A stretch of DNA of 64,000 nucleotides from DASSUW01 sp963844405 (GTDB lineage Bacteria > Actinomycetota > Thermoleophilia > Solirubrobacterales > Solirubrobacteraceae), in NCBI GenBank assembly GCA_963844405.1, contig CAWJNZ010000004.1:1054001-1118000 (forward strand). Reading direction: 5' to 3'. Positions 49,612 to 56,926 of the stretch are shown here, in pieces; the stretch's first letter is position 1; every line of letters begins with the position of its first letter. The translations under genes were made by a program, and so were the position numbers. A model generated the notes under the pieces. The model made no database searches and was not told where the DNA came from. It saw only the letters and a program-made list of their open reading frames with translations.

Positions 49612-49958
49612 CCCAGCGCTCGCGCCAGCGCCGAGGCCGACAAGTCATCCTTTTGCACGAAGCCCGCCACCGGCGCCTCACGCAGGCGCACGCCGAGTTC
49701 CTCCGCGGTTCTGCTGGAGATCAGGACGATCGTAAGAGTCGGGTCGAGCTCGCGTAGCCGCCCGGCCACCGCGAACCCGTCCCGTCCGGGAAGCAACACG
49801 TCCAACAGCACGAGATCGGGCCGCAGCCGCTCGACCGCGGCCAGCGCCGACTTCTCGTCGCCCGCCTCCCCGATGACGTCGAGTCCCTCGGCCTGCAGCA
49901 AGCCGCGAGCGAAGCGGCGGAAGCCGGGATGGTCGTCGACGATCAGGACGCGACTCAC
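49608..49958 (-). CDS. Stand-alone receiver-domain protein
   Basis: A 116-residue single receiver domain without an output domain. It has VSRVLIVDDHPGFRRFARGLL, the phosphoacceptor in DLVLLDVLLPGRDGFAVAG, VLISSRTAEELG and the Lys in AGFVQKDDL. The C-terminus ends at ALARALG just as the kinase starts (ATGA overlap). It may act as a phosphate sink or allosteric partner, or be what is left of a longer regulator. GTG 49958 begins the family-typical start. Confidence 0.88.
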   Translation of the reverse strand: MSRVLIVDDHPGFRRFARGLLQAEGLDVIGEAGDEKSALAAVERLRPDLVLLDVLLPGRDGFAVAGRLRELDPTLTIVLISSRTAEELGVRLREAPVAGFVQKDDLSASALARALG

Positions 49959-49995
49959 GACGCGCCCATCCTGCCACGCCGCCGACATCGAGATG

Positions 49996-50038
49996 TCAGG
50001 GTTAATCCTGAAATCGCGCGCGTTCAGGGTTTTCATCG
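49996..50038. promoter_or_regulatory. Operator-like cluster upstream of the kinase operon
   Basis: TCAGGGTTAATCCTGA (49996-50011) is a near-perfect palindrome. It is followed by TTCAGGGTTTTCATCG (50023-50038), which with AATCCTGA forms the same dyad seen at 47001. It lies 38-80 nt upstream of the receiver gene start and about 120 nt before a small membrane ORF on the other strand. Confidence 0.6.
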
Positions 50039-50158
50039 TCGCGATAGCCGACGCCCGAGGCATACGGTCGGCGCACATGCCTCCCGCACGGCTTCCACAC
50101 TCCCCGATCGCCCGCTCGAAACGGCGGGACGATCGGCGACTCGCGCGGCCGCTTCGAG

Positions 50159-50260
50159 ATGAATCGGAGCGAGCGAATCGGGTTCTGGCTGCCCGTGGCG
50201 TTGGCGGCCGCGTGCGGGACGGTCCTTGCGGCCGCCGCGATGACCGCGGTCTTGCCATGA
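50159..50260 (+). CDS. 33-residue single-helix membrane peptide (tentative)
   Basis: MNRSERIGFWLPVALAAACG... encodes one hydrophobic helix with a short charged N-terminus, ending MTAVLP and TGA. Third positions are strongly G/C, like real genes here. There is no good ribosome-binding site. It lies in the otherwise empty 49959-50390 gap, downstream of the dyad cluster. Confidence 0.35.
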   Translation: MNRSERIGFWLPVALAAACGTVLAAAAMTAVLP

Positions 50261-50390
50261 GCCGCCGTTCCACCCCGCGCACAAACGAGCGCTTCACAGA
50301 ATCCAAGGCTGGGTTCGTCGAGACCCTCAACACCGTCCGTGGCTGCGTGCGCGTGGCTCGCGCGCGCCGCCGAAAGCAGAGGAGGACACA

Positions 50391-50987
50391 ATGCACGTGC
50401 AACGCAGGCTGATCGCCGTGACAGCCGCGGCGGCGGTCGCGCTCGGTCTGATGCCCGGAGCCGCGCCGGCCCAGGTCCGCGTGGACCCGCAAACGGTTCC
50501 GTACTACGCGCGGATCGTCACCGGAACTGGCGAATGGACGCCGGTGATCTTCTACCGGCCGCCCGGCTGCATCCCCGAGGACTTCAATCTCCTGCGATTC
50601 TTCGACCCGCCGCGGGCGTTCGCGTGCGAGCCGATGACTGTCGAGGGCTTCGCCATCTGGGAGACCGGACCCGGCCTGGACCCGGCGCCGAACCATGCCC
50701 GCCTGCGGGGTCTCGGCGCGGTCCCGATCTGGTTCGTGCGCACCGAGGACTATCTCGCCGCGGTCGATGACGGCGTGCTCATGATCGGCGAGCTGGAAGC
50801 GCTCGATCCCGTGACGGGGCACGCGCGACTGTTCGGCCAGACGCTACATCCCGTCCCCCCGGTCGAGAACGGCGTCCTTGTAGTCACAGCCACCGGAACG
50901 CTGCAGGACGGCCGCACGTTCAGGCTCCACATCACCCTTCACTCCCCCCAGGAGCAGAGACTCGTCCAGGTGGACTTCCGCGACTGA
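50391..50987 (+). CDS. Secreted protein of unknown function
   Basis: A 198-residue protein with signal peptide RLIAVTAAAAVALGLMPGAAPA and an AGAGGAGGAC ribosome-binding site. The mature part reads YYARIVTGTGEWTPVIFYRPPGCIPEDFNLLRFFDPPRAFACEP, then TVEGFAIWETGPG, and a beta-rich C-terminal half (HARLFGQTLHPVPP, GTLQDGRTFRLHITL). Two Cys could form a disulfide. It resembles secreted proteins of Solirubrobacterales with no known role. A GC-rich hairpin follows 14 nt after the stop. Confidence 0.8.
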   Translation: MHVQRRLIAVTAAAAVALGLMPGAAPAQVRVDPQTVPYYARIVTGTGEWTPVIFYRPPGCIPEDFNLLRFFDPPRAFACEPMTVEGFAIWETGPGLDPAPNHARLRGLGAVPIWFVRTEDYLAAVDDGVLMIGELEALDPVTGHARLFGQTLHPVPPVENGVLVVTATGTLQDGRTFRLHITLHSPQEQRLVQVDFRD

Positions 50988-51000
50988 ACTCACCGCGCGA

Positions 51001-51044
51001 ACCGGGCCGCCCGAACGGCAGACGAACCGCGCGGGCGGCCCGGT
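51001..51044 (+). terminator. Hairpin after the secreted protein gene
   Basis: ACCGGGCCGCCCG pairs with CGGGCGGCCCGGT (13 bp) around an 18-nt loop. There is no U run; it is probably a terminator of the intrinsic-like GC-rich kind. Confidence 0.55.
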
Positions 51045-51064
51045 CACCACGCCCCGACCGCGGA

Positions 51065-51215
51065 ATGCAGTTCCTGCCCGCCACCTGGCGCGCCTACGGC
51101 ATGGGCGGCGAAATCAACGCCGTGGCGACGCGATCCTCGCCGGCGCCAACTACCTCAGCCGCTCTGGGCTGCGGCAGGCGGCGCCCGGCGAGTATCCCAA
51201 CATCGCGAGCCCCTT
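51065..51215 (+). pseudogene. Lytic transglycosylase (SLT) fragment
   Basis: MQFLPATWRAYGMGGEIN is the SLT-domain core (family pattern MQFxPxTW). The next piece, DAILAGANYLSRSGLRQAAPGEYPNIA, occurs in a shifted frame just after, so a deletion broke the gene. The catalytic Glu upstream and the rest of the protein are absent. About 50 codons remain. Confidence 0.75.
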
Positions 51216-51226
51216 ACGCGGGGCGG

Positions 51227-51652
51227 TCAGTCGTCGGCGGGCCGGGTTCCTTCGCGGATGTCCTCGGCCACGAGACGCTTGAACGGCTCGAGCTTCTCGT
51301 AGAGCTCCTCTGGCGGGATCTCCTCTTGCGGCTCGCGGCTGCCCAGCATCCATGGCGCCGCTTCCACAGCCGTGTTCCACGCGACCTCGTCGGGATCGGT
51401 GTTGCCGGACGAGGCTTGTAGGGGCTCAGTCGTCTCGGAGATGGCGTCCAGATAGACGTTCTGGAAGCCGTTGCGCTCTTCCTCATGGAAGGCGATATGC
51501 GCGTAGCGGCCTTCGAACTTGCCCGCCTCGCGGCCGATCGCCGGCCGGAACGTCGTGTACTCCTTGCCATCGGCGTCGCGCACGACGAAGCGGACCTTCC
51601 CGCTCCGCGTCTCGACCTCCTCAACGGACTGGACCAGCACATCGACCTCCAT
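51227..51652 (-). CDS. Small cytoplasmic protein, function unknown
   Basis: A 141-residue acidic protein starting MEVDVLVQSVEEVETRSGKVRFVVRDADGKEYTTFRPAIG. The first half has an OB- or SH3-like beta pattern (GKFEGRYAHIAFHEEERNGFQNVYLDAI). The second half is helical, ending EEIPPEELYEKLEPFKRLVAEDIREGTRPADD. No family or partner is recognised. It is unlike its neighbours in base use, with more lysine and glutamate. It may come from a phage or plasmid, but that is a guess. Confidence 0.65.
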   Translation of the reverse strand: MEVDVLVQSVEEVETRSGKVRFVVRDADGKEYTTFRPAIGREAGKFEGRYAHIAFHEEERNGFQNVYLDAISETTEPLQASSGNTDPDEVAWNTAVEAAPWMLGSREPQEEIPPEELYEKLEPFKRLVAEDIREGTRPADD

Positions 51653-51898
51653 GGCACCGGGCTACCCGCTGGGCACCTGCACCATGTCGGGCACTCCGAC
51701 GTCGTCGCGAGCGTGACCAGTCCGCACAGCAGCTCTGCGGCATCGACCAGGATGAGGGCAGGCCTCCGGCGACAGCCTCAAAGCGCCGTAGAGACGATCA
51801 CGGGCCCTCGTAATACGCGTCCGCTCGGGACCGTCTTGGTGGATACACATTCCCACTAGGAGGCCTGAAGTGTTGAAACTCTCATTGCTCAGTAGGTT

Positions 51899-52382
51899 GT
51901 GCCCGCCACGATCGGCGGCGAGGAGGTCGTCGACGAGTCCTTGACCGACGCCGACATCAAGAACGGCTCGCTCGGACCGGCGATCGCAGACCAGGCGATC
52001 GGACCGTGGGAGCTCAAGCCCAGCGCGGTCTGGGGCAGTCACATCCTCGACGAAAGCGTGACCGGCGAGGACGTGGCGGAGTCCACGCTCGCAAAGGTCC
52101 CGGCGGCGGGCGCGGCCGACACGGCGCAGACCGCCCAGAAGGCGACGACGGCCGGCAGCGCGCCCATCGCCGGCTACAACATCGTCACGGCCTCGCTGCC
52201 CTGGAACGGCGACCGGATGCGCATCGGGAACGTCACGTGCCCGGCCGGCCAACGGGAACTCGTTCCGCGTCCCCGTCGCGGACGACTATCTCCGGGACAA
52301 GCAGTTCCTCATCAACAACCAGCCGTGGGGTGCCGGGCCCTGGAAGTTCGACATCCAGGCCGCCTGCGCCAAGGTCGGGTAG
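51899..52382 (+). pseudogene. Frameshifted surface-repeat protein
   Basis: The upstream frame (GTG 51899) reads ...VDESLTDADIKNGSLGPAIADQAIGPWELKPSAVWGSHILDESVTGEDVAESTL..., a series of short residue repeats of the kind found in beta-helical surface proteins of this group. It continues to RIGNVTCPAGQ. The end lies in another frame as NGNSFRVPVADDYLRDKQFL...FDIQAACAKVG and TAG at 52380. One base change near 52248 separates the two. There is no clear signal peptide or ribosome-binding site, so the 5' end is also probably lost. Confidence 0.65.
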
Positions 52383-52397
52383 CCCCGCCTCGGTGGG

Positions 52398-52429
52398 CAA
52401 GCGGCACTCTGAGACCAGAGTGCCGCTTG
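52398..52429 (+). terminator. Perfect hairpin after the broken repeat gene
   Basis: CAAGCGGCACTCTG-AGAC-CAGAGTGCCGCTTG is a perfect 14-bp stem with a 4-nt loop, 16 nt after the TAG. It has no U run on either side. Its survival implies that the upstream gene decayed recently. Confidence 0.75.
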
Positions 52430-52455
52430 CGACGTGCCCGCCGACGGTGTGCCGT

Positions 52456-52614
52456 TCAGTGTTCGCTGTCGTCGGCCGCCCAGGCCTGGTTCAGGGACAG
52501 ATCGATCTTCACCCGGTGGCCGACCTTCCGCACGCGCAGGGCTTCGGTCCCCTGCTCGCGCGCATCGTCCGCGAGAACGCTGGAGATAGCGAGCCGGCGC
52601 CGCGAAGGATCCAC
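52456..52614 (-). CDS. Short minus-strand ORF of unknown function
   Basis: The frame encodes 52 residues from a GTG: VDPSRRRLAISSVLADDARE, then EALRVRKVGHRVKIDLSLNQ and WAADDSEH to TGA at 52456. Codon usage is like coding sequence, and sensible residues extend a little upstream (ERALRGL) to a TAA, so it may be the 3' end of an older gene. There is no convincing ribosome-binding site. It lies immediately after the EcsC-like gene on the same strand. Confidence 0.4.
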   Translation of the reverse strand: MDPSRRRLAISSVLADDAREQGTEALRVRKVGHRVKIDLSLNQAWAADDSEH

Positions 52615-52662
52615 CAAGCCGCGCAGGGCGCGCTCGGCCCTCCATTACGGCACGGTTCGAGA

Positions 52663-53076
52663 TCAGAGGCCGTACGCGCTCAGAACGTCATCGCCGTACA
52701 TGCGCCGCAAGAACCTTTCTCGGTAGGCGCTGCGCGCGGCGTGCGTGACGGCCTGCAAGTACCAGGCATTGAACGTGGCGCTAGTGAAAGACCCGATCAC
52801 CGGCGCAAGGCTCTGCGACTTCATCGCCGCGAATCGCGCGGTCAGCTGCTTCGGCAGGCGCTCCAAGATCTGCTCGATCCCGAGCGCCACCACGGTGCTG
52901 GTCGCCATCTGCTTGCCGACCAGCGATACGCCGCCGCGGGCGGCTGCCTTGCTATCGGGCCCGAGCCGCGAGGCGGCGTCTAGGACTCGGAGGACGAATG
53001 CGAGTTCCTCCTCGTTGGAGGGGTCGAATCCGTAGACGAGCGCCCGTGACTGAACCGCGCGCATGCTGAGGAGCAT
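52663..53076 (-). CDS. EcsC-family protein, probably 5'-truncated
   Basis: The 137 residues correspond to the C-terminal half of EcsC proteins, which are usually 250-350 residues: VYGFDPSNEEELAFVLRVLDAASR, IEQILERLPKQLTARFAAMK and the family end PVIGSFTSATFNAWYLQAVTHAARSAYRERFLRRMYG. The N-terminal helical half is missing. MLLSMRAV may be a chance start, and the break lies next to the divergent membrane gene, which also seems to lack its N-terminus. EcsC links to ABC exporter function in Bacillus; its role here is unknown. Confidence 0.65.
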   Translation of the reverse strand: MLLSMRAVQSRALVYGFDPSNEEELAFVLRVLDAASRLGPDSKAAARGGVSLVGKQMATSTVVALGIEQILERLPKQLTARFAAMKSQSLAPVIGSFTSATFNAWYLQAVTHAARSAYRERFLRRMYGDDVLSAYGL

Positions 53077-53087
53077 GACGCCGGCGG

Positions 53088-53624
53088 GTGCGAGCCAACC
53101 GCCCGTGGCGCGCGTTCAGCGGGCTGTCCAGCGCAGTCGTGGCGGCCTTCGGAACAGGCGCGTACGCGCTGCTGAGCACGTCGATCTGGCAGCTCAGCGG
53201 CCAGCTGGGCTGGCCGCGACTCGGCGCGATCATGGTCTGCGCCGTCACCGCGATGGTCGCATGGCTGATCATCGGCCACGGCCTCTGGGAGAAGGCCGAA
53301 CACGGCAAGCGCCGCAAGGAGGCAGCGCTCTATAACGGCGCGACGGCCCTCACGCTGGGCATCGCGGTGCTCTGCGGCTACGCAGCGATGTTCGTGCTTC
53401 TCTATGGCGTCGCGGCGCTGCTCATAGAAGGCGGTGTCTTCAAAGACAACGCCGGCCACGCCGCCGGGATCGGCGCATACGCGGCGCTCGCCTGGCTCGG
53501 TGCGGCAATCGGCACGGTCGCCGGCGCACTCGGCTCCAAGCTCGACAACATCGACGAGGTACGCCACGCGATCTACGGGCACAACCAGTGCCGTCGTCGA
53601 GAATCGAGCAGCAGCGAGCGCTGA
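53088..53624 (+). CDS. Membrane protein with four helices, N-terminus possibly missing
   Basis: A 178-residue protein beginning at a GTG, VRANRPWRAFSGLSSAV, that goes straight into a helix. Further helices are QLGWPRLGAIMVCAVTAMVAWLIIG, ALTLGIAVLCGYAAMFVLLYGVAALLI and GIGAYAALAWLGAAIGTVAGALG. A charged loop (EKAEHGKRRKEAAL) and basic tail flank them. No family is recognised. No ribosome-binding site precedes the GTG, and only 11 nt separate it from the divergent EcsC start. Both genes may have been cut at one junction. Confidence 0.55.
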   Translation: MRANRPWRAFSGLSSAVVAAFGTGAYALLSTSIWQLSGQLGWPRLGAIMVCAVTAMVAWLIIGHGLWEKAEHGKRRKEAALYNGATALTLGIAVLCGYAAMFVLLYGVAALLIEGGVFKDNAGHAAGIGAYAALAWLGAAIGTVAGALGSKLDNIDEVRHAIYGHNQCRRRESSSSER

Positions 53625-53717
53625 CGCCGACGGCTTCGAGCGGCCCAAACGCCGACTCCCGGCACAGGTGAGCAGCGCCCATGCAGAATCCGCCGATATC
53701 CGAGCGCTTTCGCCTCA

Positions 53718-53761
53718 TCGGGGAGACAGGTTTGAACCTCGACCGCCCGGCCCCCAGCCGG
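53718..53761 (+). repeat. attL-like copy of the tRNA-Pro 3' half
   Basis: The 44 nt match the tRNA-Pro sequence at 57620-57665 except for two single-base deletions (after GACAGG and after AACCT). The match ends in the anticodon-loop region (CCCCCAGCCGG), the usual crossover zone for tRNA-targeting integrases. Confidence 0.85.
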
Positions 53762-53840
53762 ATTCCGCGCTTTGTTCCGAGTTGGAGAATTGGCGAATAG
53801 CGGGAGTTTCGTCTTTCTCGGTGCGTCTCGGTTGTTGTGA

Positions 53841-53863
53841 AATTGGACCCCGAATTGGACCCC
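53841..53863 (+). repeat. Putative left arm-type integrase sites
   Basis: AATTGGACCCC occurs twice, at 53841-53851 and 53853-53863, period 12. The same pair, slightly diverged and in the same orientation, lies at 57532-57554 near the other end. Confidence 0.6.
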
Positions 53864-53926
53864 GTGGTTGCGTAGGCAACGAGGGCGACTGGAGCGTGAT
53901 CGTCCGGTCTGCTTGGTCAGCCTGCG

Positions 53927-54133
53927 TTACAAGCCGTTCGAGCGCCGCGAGAGGATCTCGTCGACACGTTCCTCGCCAATGGGCTCGGGCGACGCCGCAT
54001 CCGCGGCCTCGAGCTTGGCCTTCAGCTCGGCGCGCTCGGCCCTCGCAGCTTGGAGCCTCGCGGGGAACTCCGGGTTCGCTCGGGTGCGCTTCGTGATCAT
54101 CTCGTCGAGGAAGTCGCGCTCCATGTGAGGCAC
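53927..54133 (-). CDS. Small helical protein, antitoxin-like N-terminus
   Basis: A 68-residue protein reading MERDFLDEMITKRTRANPEFPARLQAARAERAELKAKL. The RTxxNPEFPxxLxxAxxER pattern is the usual leader of XRE-type antitoxins and regulators, but no helix-turn-helix follows, only EAADAASPEPIGEERVDEIL. It may be a shortened antitoxin or a helical partner. It is the leftmost gene of the integrative element. ATG 54133 or 54124 could be the start. Confidence 0.55.
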   Translation of the reverse strand: MPHMERDFLDEMITKRTRANPEFPARLQAARAERAELKAKLEAADAASPEPIGEERVDEILSRRSNGL

Positions 54134-54201
54134 GGTACCCGGCGGCTCAGTGATTCGCGCCGGCGTGGCCGCCTGTCACCAAATGCGCTAGCACTCCGGT
54201 G

Positions 54202-54909
54202 ATGGCGCGCACGTGGCTGACGATCAGGATCGAGCTGCTCTCCGGGATCTATGCAGAGTGCGATCCGGCCCCGGGCCGGGTCATCCTGGTCGGGCCGAGG
54301 CACACGTTCCAGCAGCTCGCGCGTGCGATCAACGTCGGGTTCGCGCGCTGGGACTTCTCGCACCTCTACGACTTCGAGCTCGCCGACGGGAACGTCATCG
54401 GCTTTCCCGACGAAGACTTCGGCGAGGAGGACGTTCTCGACCACGCCACGACGAAGGTGCTCGACCACGTGAAGCCGGGCGAGCGCTTCGGCTACCGCTT
54501 CGACTTCGGTGACGAGTGGATCCACGAATGCATGGTCGAGCCGTCGAAGGTCGATCCCGTGGAAGCCTATGGCGAGGTGCCCGTCGAGCCGGTGCCGATC
54601 TTCGGCTGGGGCACGATTCCCGACCAGTACGGCCGGCTCACTGACGGCAGCGACGACGAGACACTCATCGAGCCCGAGATCCCGTTTCCGTTCCTGCACG
54701 ACGAGATCGTCCGCATCATCGAGATCAACCGACACGAGCCGATGACGTCGGCAGACCTGGCCGACACGATCAACGCCGAGGGCCGGTACCAGAAGAAGGA
54801 CGGCTCGCCGATGACGTCGTCGCAGATCAGCGCCCGCGTGAGCAAGTACCCGACACTGTTCGAGCGCACTGGCGACGGACGCATCGCGCTGCGTCGACGC
54901 GACGCCTGA
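54202..54909 (+). CDS. Plasmid pRiA4b ORF-3-family protein
   Basis: A 235-residue protein with the family core HTFQQLARAINVGFARWDFSHLYDFEL, then GERFGYRFDFGDEWIHECMVE, as in pRiA4b ORF-3-like proteins (pattern HxFxxLHxxIxxxFxWxxxHLxxF and YxYDFGDxWxH). After about residue 160 a winged-helix-like segment follows (PMTSADLADTINAEGRYQKKDGSPMTSSQISARVSKYPTLFE; key parts only). The family is common on plasmids and islands, and its role is unknown. ATG 54202 is used; a GTG lies 3 nt before it. Confidence 0.85.
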   Translation: MARTWLTIRIELLSGIYAECDPAPGRVILVGPRHTFQQLARAINVGFARWDFSHLYDFELADGNVIGFPDEDFGEEDVLDHATTKVLDHVKPGERFGYRFDFGDEWIHECMVEPSKVDPVEAYGEVPVEPVPIFGWGTIPDQYGRLTDGSDDETLIEPEIPFPFLHDEIVRIIEINRHEPMTSADLADTINAEGRYQKKDGSPMTSSQISARVSKYPTLFERTGDGRIALRRRDA

Positions 54910-54933
54910 GCACGCCGATCGCCACCCGCGGCG

Positions 54934-55356
54934 CTATTCGGCGATTGGCCGCGGCAACCTGGAGAGGTAGTCGTCGCCCAGCCTGCGCACGTGTTTCTTG
55001 TAGTCCCGGTCGCTGAACAGCCCGGCGTTGGGCTTCACCATCCCGTTGATGACGGCGATCTGCGGCCTCTCGAACCCGCGCTCGGCGAGCTCCGCCGGAG
55101 TGCCGTTGTCGAGCAGGCAGAACAGCCGGTAGTGGCGGCGGCCCGGTCCAGTGACGCGAATCTCGTAGTAGCCGGCCATGGTGCCGTGCATCGCCTCCCA
55201 CTTGCCGCCGCCGCTGAATGCCGGCGGAGGGGCGGCGCGGACTGCTTCGAGCACAGCGTTGAACATCACGTCGACGTTCCTCGGGCAGGCGTCGAGGAAC
55301 GTCTCGGCGGGGACGTTGCCCTTCGGGTCGGCGTAGTAGACGATGCCCCATTCCAT
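54934..55356 (-). CDS. RelE/HigB-like toxin (Gp49 family)
   Basis: A 140-residue protein starting MEWGIVYYADPKGNVPAETFL. Core strands are KWEAMHGTMAGYYEIRVTGPGRRHYRLFCLLD, the R-x-x-Y-R-x-F pattern of Gp49-like/HigB toxins, with AVINGMVKPNAGLFSDRDYKKHVRRL near the end. It is expected to be a ribosome-dependent mRNA interferase, its usual family role. It follows the XRE antitoxin gene by 39 nt on the same strand, so antitoxin is made first. Confidence 0.85.
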   Translation of the reverse strand: MEWGIVYYADPKGNVPAETFLDACPRNVDVMFNAVLEAVRAAPPPAFSGGGKWEAMHGTMAGYYEIRVTGPGRRHYRLFCLLDNGTPAELAERGFERPQIAVINGMVKPNAGLFSDRDYKKHVRRLGDDYLSRLPRPIAE

Positions 55357-55395
55357 CGGGACGTCGATCGTAGGCGCCGTGTAGGACGAGCCCGC

Positions 55396-55752
55396 TCAGG
55401 CGCCCGCGGCTACAGCCTTGCGGCGCCGCGAGGCCTTCTTGCGAGGCACGACAACGACATCCGCGTCGAGGGCGTCTGCGATCGCGACCACCGTTGCGAG
55501 CTCGGGGTTGCCCTTCGCGGTGAGCAGGCGACGGACGCTGGCGGGGTTCTTGTCGATTGCGCGCGCGAGCTCGGCCTTGCTGAGGTCGTGCTCGACCCGC
55601 AGGGCATCGAGCCGGTTGACGATCTCGTCGATCGCAGAGATCGCACGCCGTTGGCGCTCATACTCGGCCTTGAACTCAGGGTCCTCAAGCAGTCGCGCCA
55701 GACGTCGATCGTGGTAGCTCGTGTCGAGCTTGGTCATGTGCCCGGCGTTCAT
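55396..55752 (-). CDS. XRE-family antitoxin (HigA-like)
   Basis: A protein of about 118 residues. The N-terminal DRRLARLLEDPEFKAEYERQRRAISAIDEIVNRL leads to the HTH SKAELARAIDKNPASVRRLL and a C-terminal tail with basic residues RKKASRRRKAVAA. It would neutralise the toxin at 54934-55356 and repress their joint promoter. The start may be ATG 55752 or ATG 55737. The direct repeats TGTTACGC (55774-55781 and 55809-55816) and an imperfect dyad GTAACACCTGTGCTAC on the minus strand just upstream are likely operator parts. Confidence 0.85.
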   Translation of the reverse strand: MNAGHMTKLDTSYHDRRLARLLEDPEFKAEYERQRRAISAIDEIVNRLDALRVEHDLSKAELARAIDKNPASVRRLLTAKGNPELATVVAIADALDADVVVVPRKKASRRRKAVAAGA

Positions 55753-55810
55753 CGGATGGAAATGTAGCACAGGTGTTACGCTCGAGGAATCGCCGTGCGT
55801 ACCATCTATG

Positions 55811-56926
55811 TTACGCCGAGGCCGGCGCTGAACCGGGTCCGACCGGCTCTTGGGGAGTCGCCTGTCCGGTCGGCGGCTCGTCGGTGAACGCCGCATTGAC
55901 CATCTCGACCTCGTGCGCGCTGGGCGCGTAGTGCGCGTAAATCTGGGTCGTCTTGGCGTCGGCGTGGCCCAGGAACTCCTGGATGGTCCGCATCGGCTGA
56001 CCGGATGCGGCGAGCCGCGTGGCGAACGTGTGCCGCAGATCGTGGAACCGGACCGGGCGGACGCCGGCGTCCTCGCACGCGGCCTTGAAGTGGCGCGTGA
56101 GCTTGGTGCGGTCGAGCGGGCGGCCGGAGTGCGGGTGAGCGAACACGAGGTCGTCGTCGGCGACGTGCGCGGTCCGCTGCGACCACCGGTCGAGCTCGCG
56201 CGCGAGCCGGTCGGCCATCGGGACCGACCGCCGCGTGGAGAGGTCGGACTTGCCCTCGCCGGAGTGCTCGCCGCGCACCCACGCGTTGCGCACGCGGATG
56301 CGCTGCGCGGCCCCGTCGACGTCGCGCCAGCGCAGGCCGAGCAGCTCGGACTGCCGCAGCCCGGTCATGGCGGCGGTGAGCACGACGATGCGGATGACGG
56401 GCCCGAGGACATCGGGCGGGATCGGCGGGGCGCTGCCGGCGCGGCCGCGGCGCGTTGGCGCCGGTTGGCGGACGACGACAACGTCGGGGATCGCGCGCAG
56501 CACGGCCTCGAGCTCAGCGACCGTGAGGAACTGGAGGTCCGGGTTGGCGTCGCCGGCGCGGCGGCGCTTGAGATGGCTGGCGCGCCGGACGGGATTCTGG
56601 CCGCTCCAGCCGCGGTCGATGGCGTGCTCGAACGCGGAGTGCAGGAACGTGACGACGTTGCGCACGGTCTTGGGCGACAGGCCGGCGTCGAGCATCGCGG
56701 CGGCGACGGTCTCGACGTCGCTGACGGTCACCCGGTCGACGGGCTTGCCGCCGAGGCGCGGCGAGATGTGGACGCGCTGCATCGACTCGCAGTTCTGCAG
56801 GTAGGACTTGCGGGCGCCCTCGACGGCGAGGCGCCGGCGCAGCGAGGCGATCACGTCGTCGAGCGTGTGGCGCTCGGCGCCGCTGCGCAGCGGGCGGCGC
56901 TCCTCGCCCTCCTGGAGCCTCAGGGC
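55811..56926 (-). CDS. Tyrosine recombinase (integrase), fused at its 5' end to an hsdM remnant
   Basis: About 370 residues of a phage-type integrase. The core-binding domain is LDDVIASLRRRLAVEGARKSYLQNCESMQRVHI, with GLSPKTVRNVVTFLHSAFEHAIDRGW. The catalytic domain has Arg-1 in TGLRQSELLGLRWRDVD, the HxLR box FHDLRHTFATRLAASG, the second His in LGHADAKTTQIYAHY and the nucleophile Tyr in IYAHYAP. The C-tail lies at 55811. The usual N-terminus is missing: in frame, the sequence joins at about 56926 to hsdM coding. Whether a start within it (no clear candidate) is used is unknown, so activity is uncertain. Confidence 0.8.
   Translation of the reverse strand, partial: ALRLQEGEERRPLRSGAERHTLDDVIASLRRRLAVEGARKSYLQNCESMQRVHISPRLGGKPVDRVTVSDVETVAAAMLDAGLSPKTVRNVVTFLHSAFEHAIDRGWSGQNPVRRASHLKRRRAGDANPDLQFLTVAELEAVLRAIPDVVVVRQPAPTRRGRAGSAPPIPPDVLGPVIRIVVLTAAMTGLRQSELLGLRWRDVDGAAQRIRVRNAWVRGEHSGEGKSDLSTRRSVPMADRLARELDRWSQRTAHVADDDLVFAHPHSGRPLDRTKLTRHFKAACEDAGVRPVRFHDLRHTFATRLAASGQPMRTIQEFLGHADAKTTQIYAHYAPSAHEVEMVNAAFTDEPPTGQATPQEPVGPGSAPASA

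Noticed and set aside
53718..53761. A second tRNA gene at 53718
   Set aside because: Only the 3' half of a tRNA-Pro is present, with two deletions; there is no acceptor 5' strand or D arm. It is an attachment repeat.
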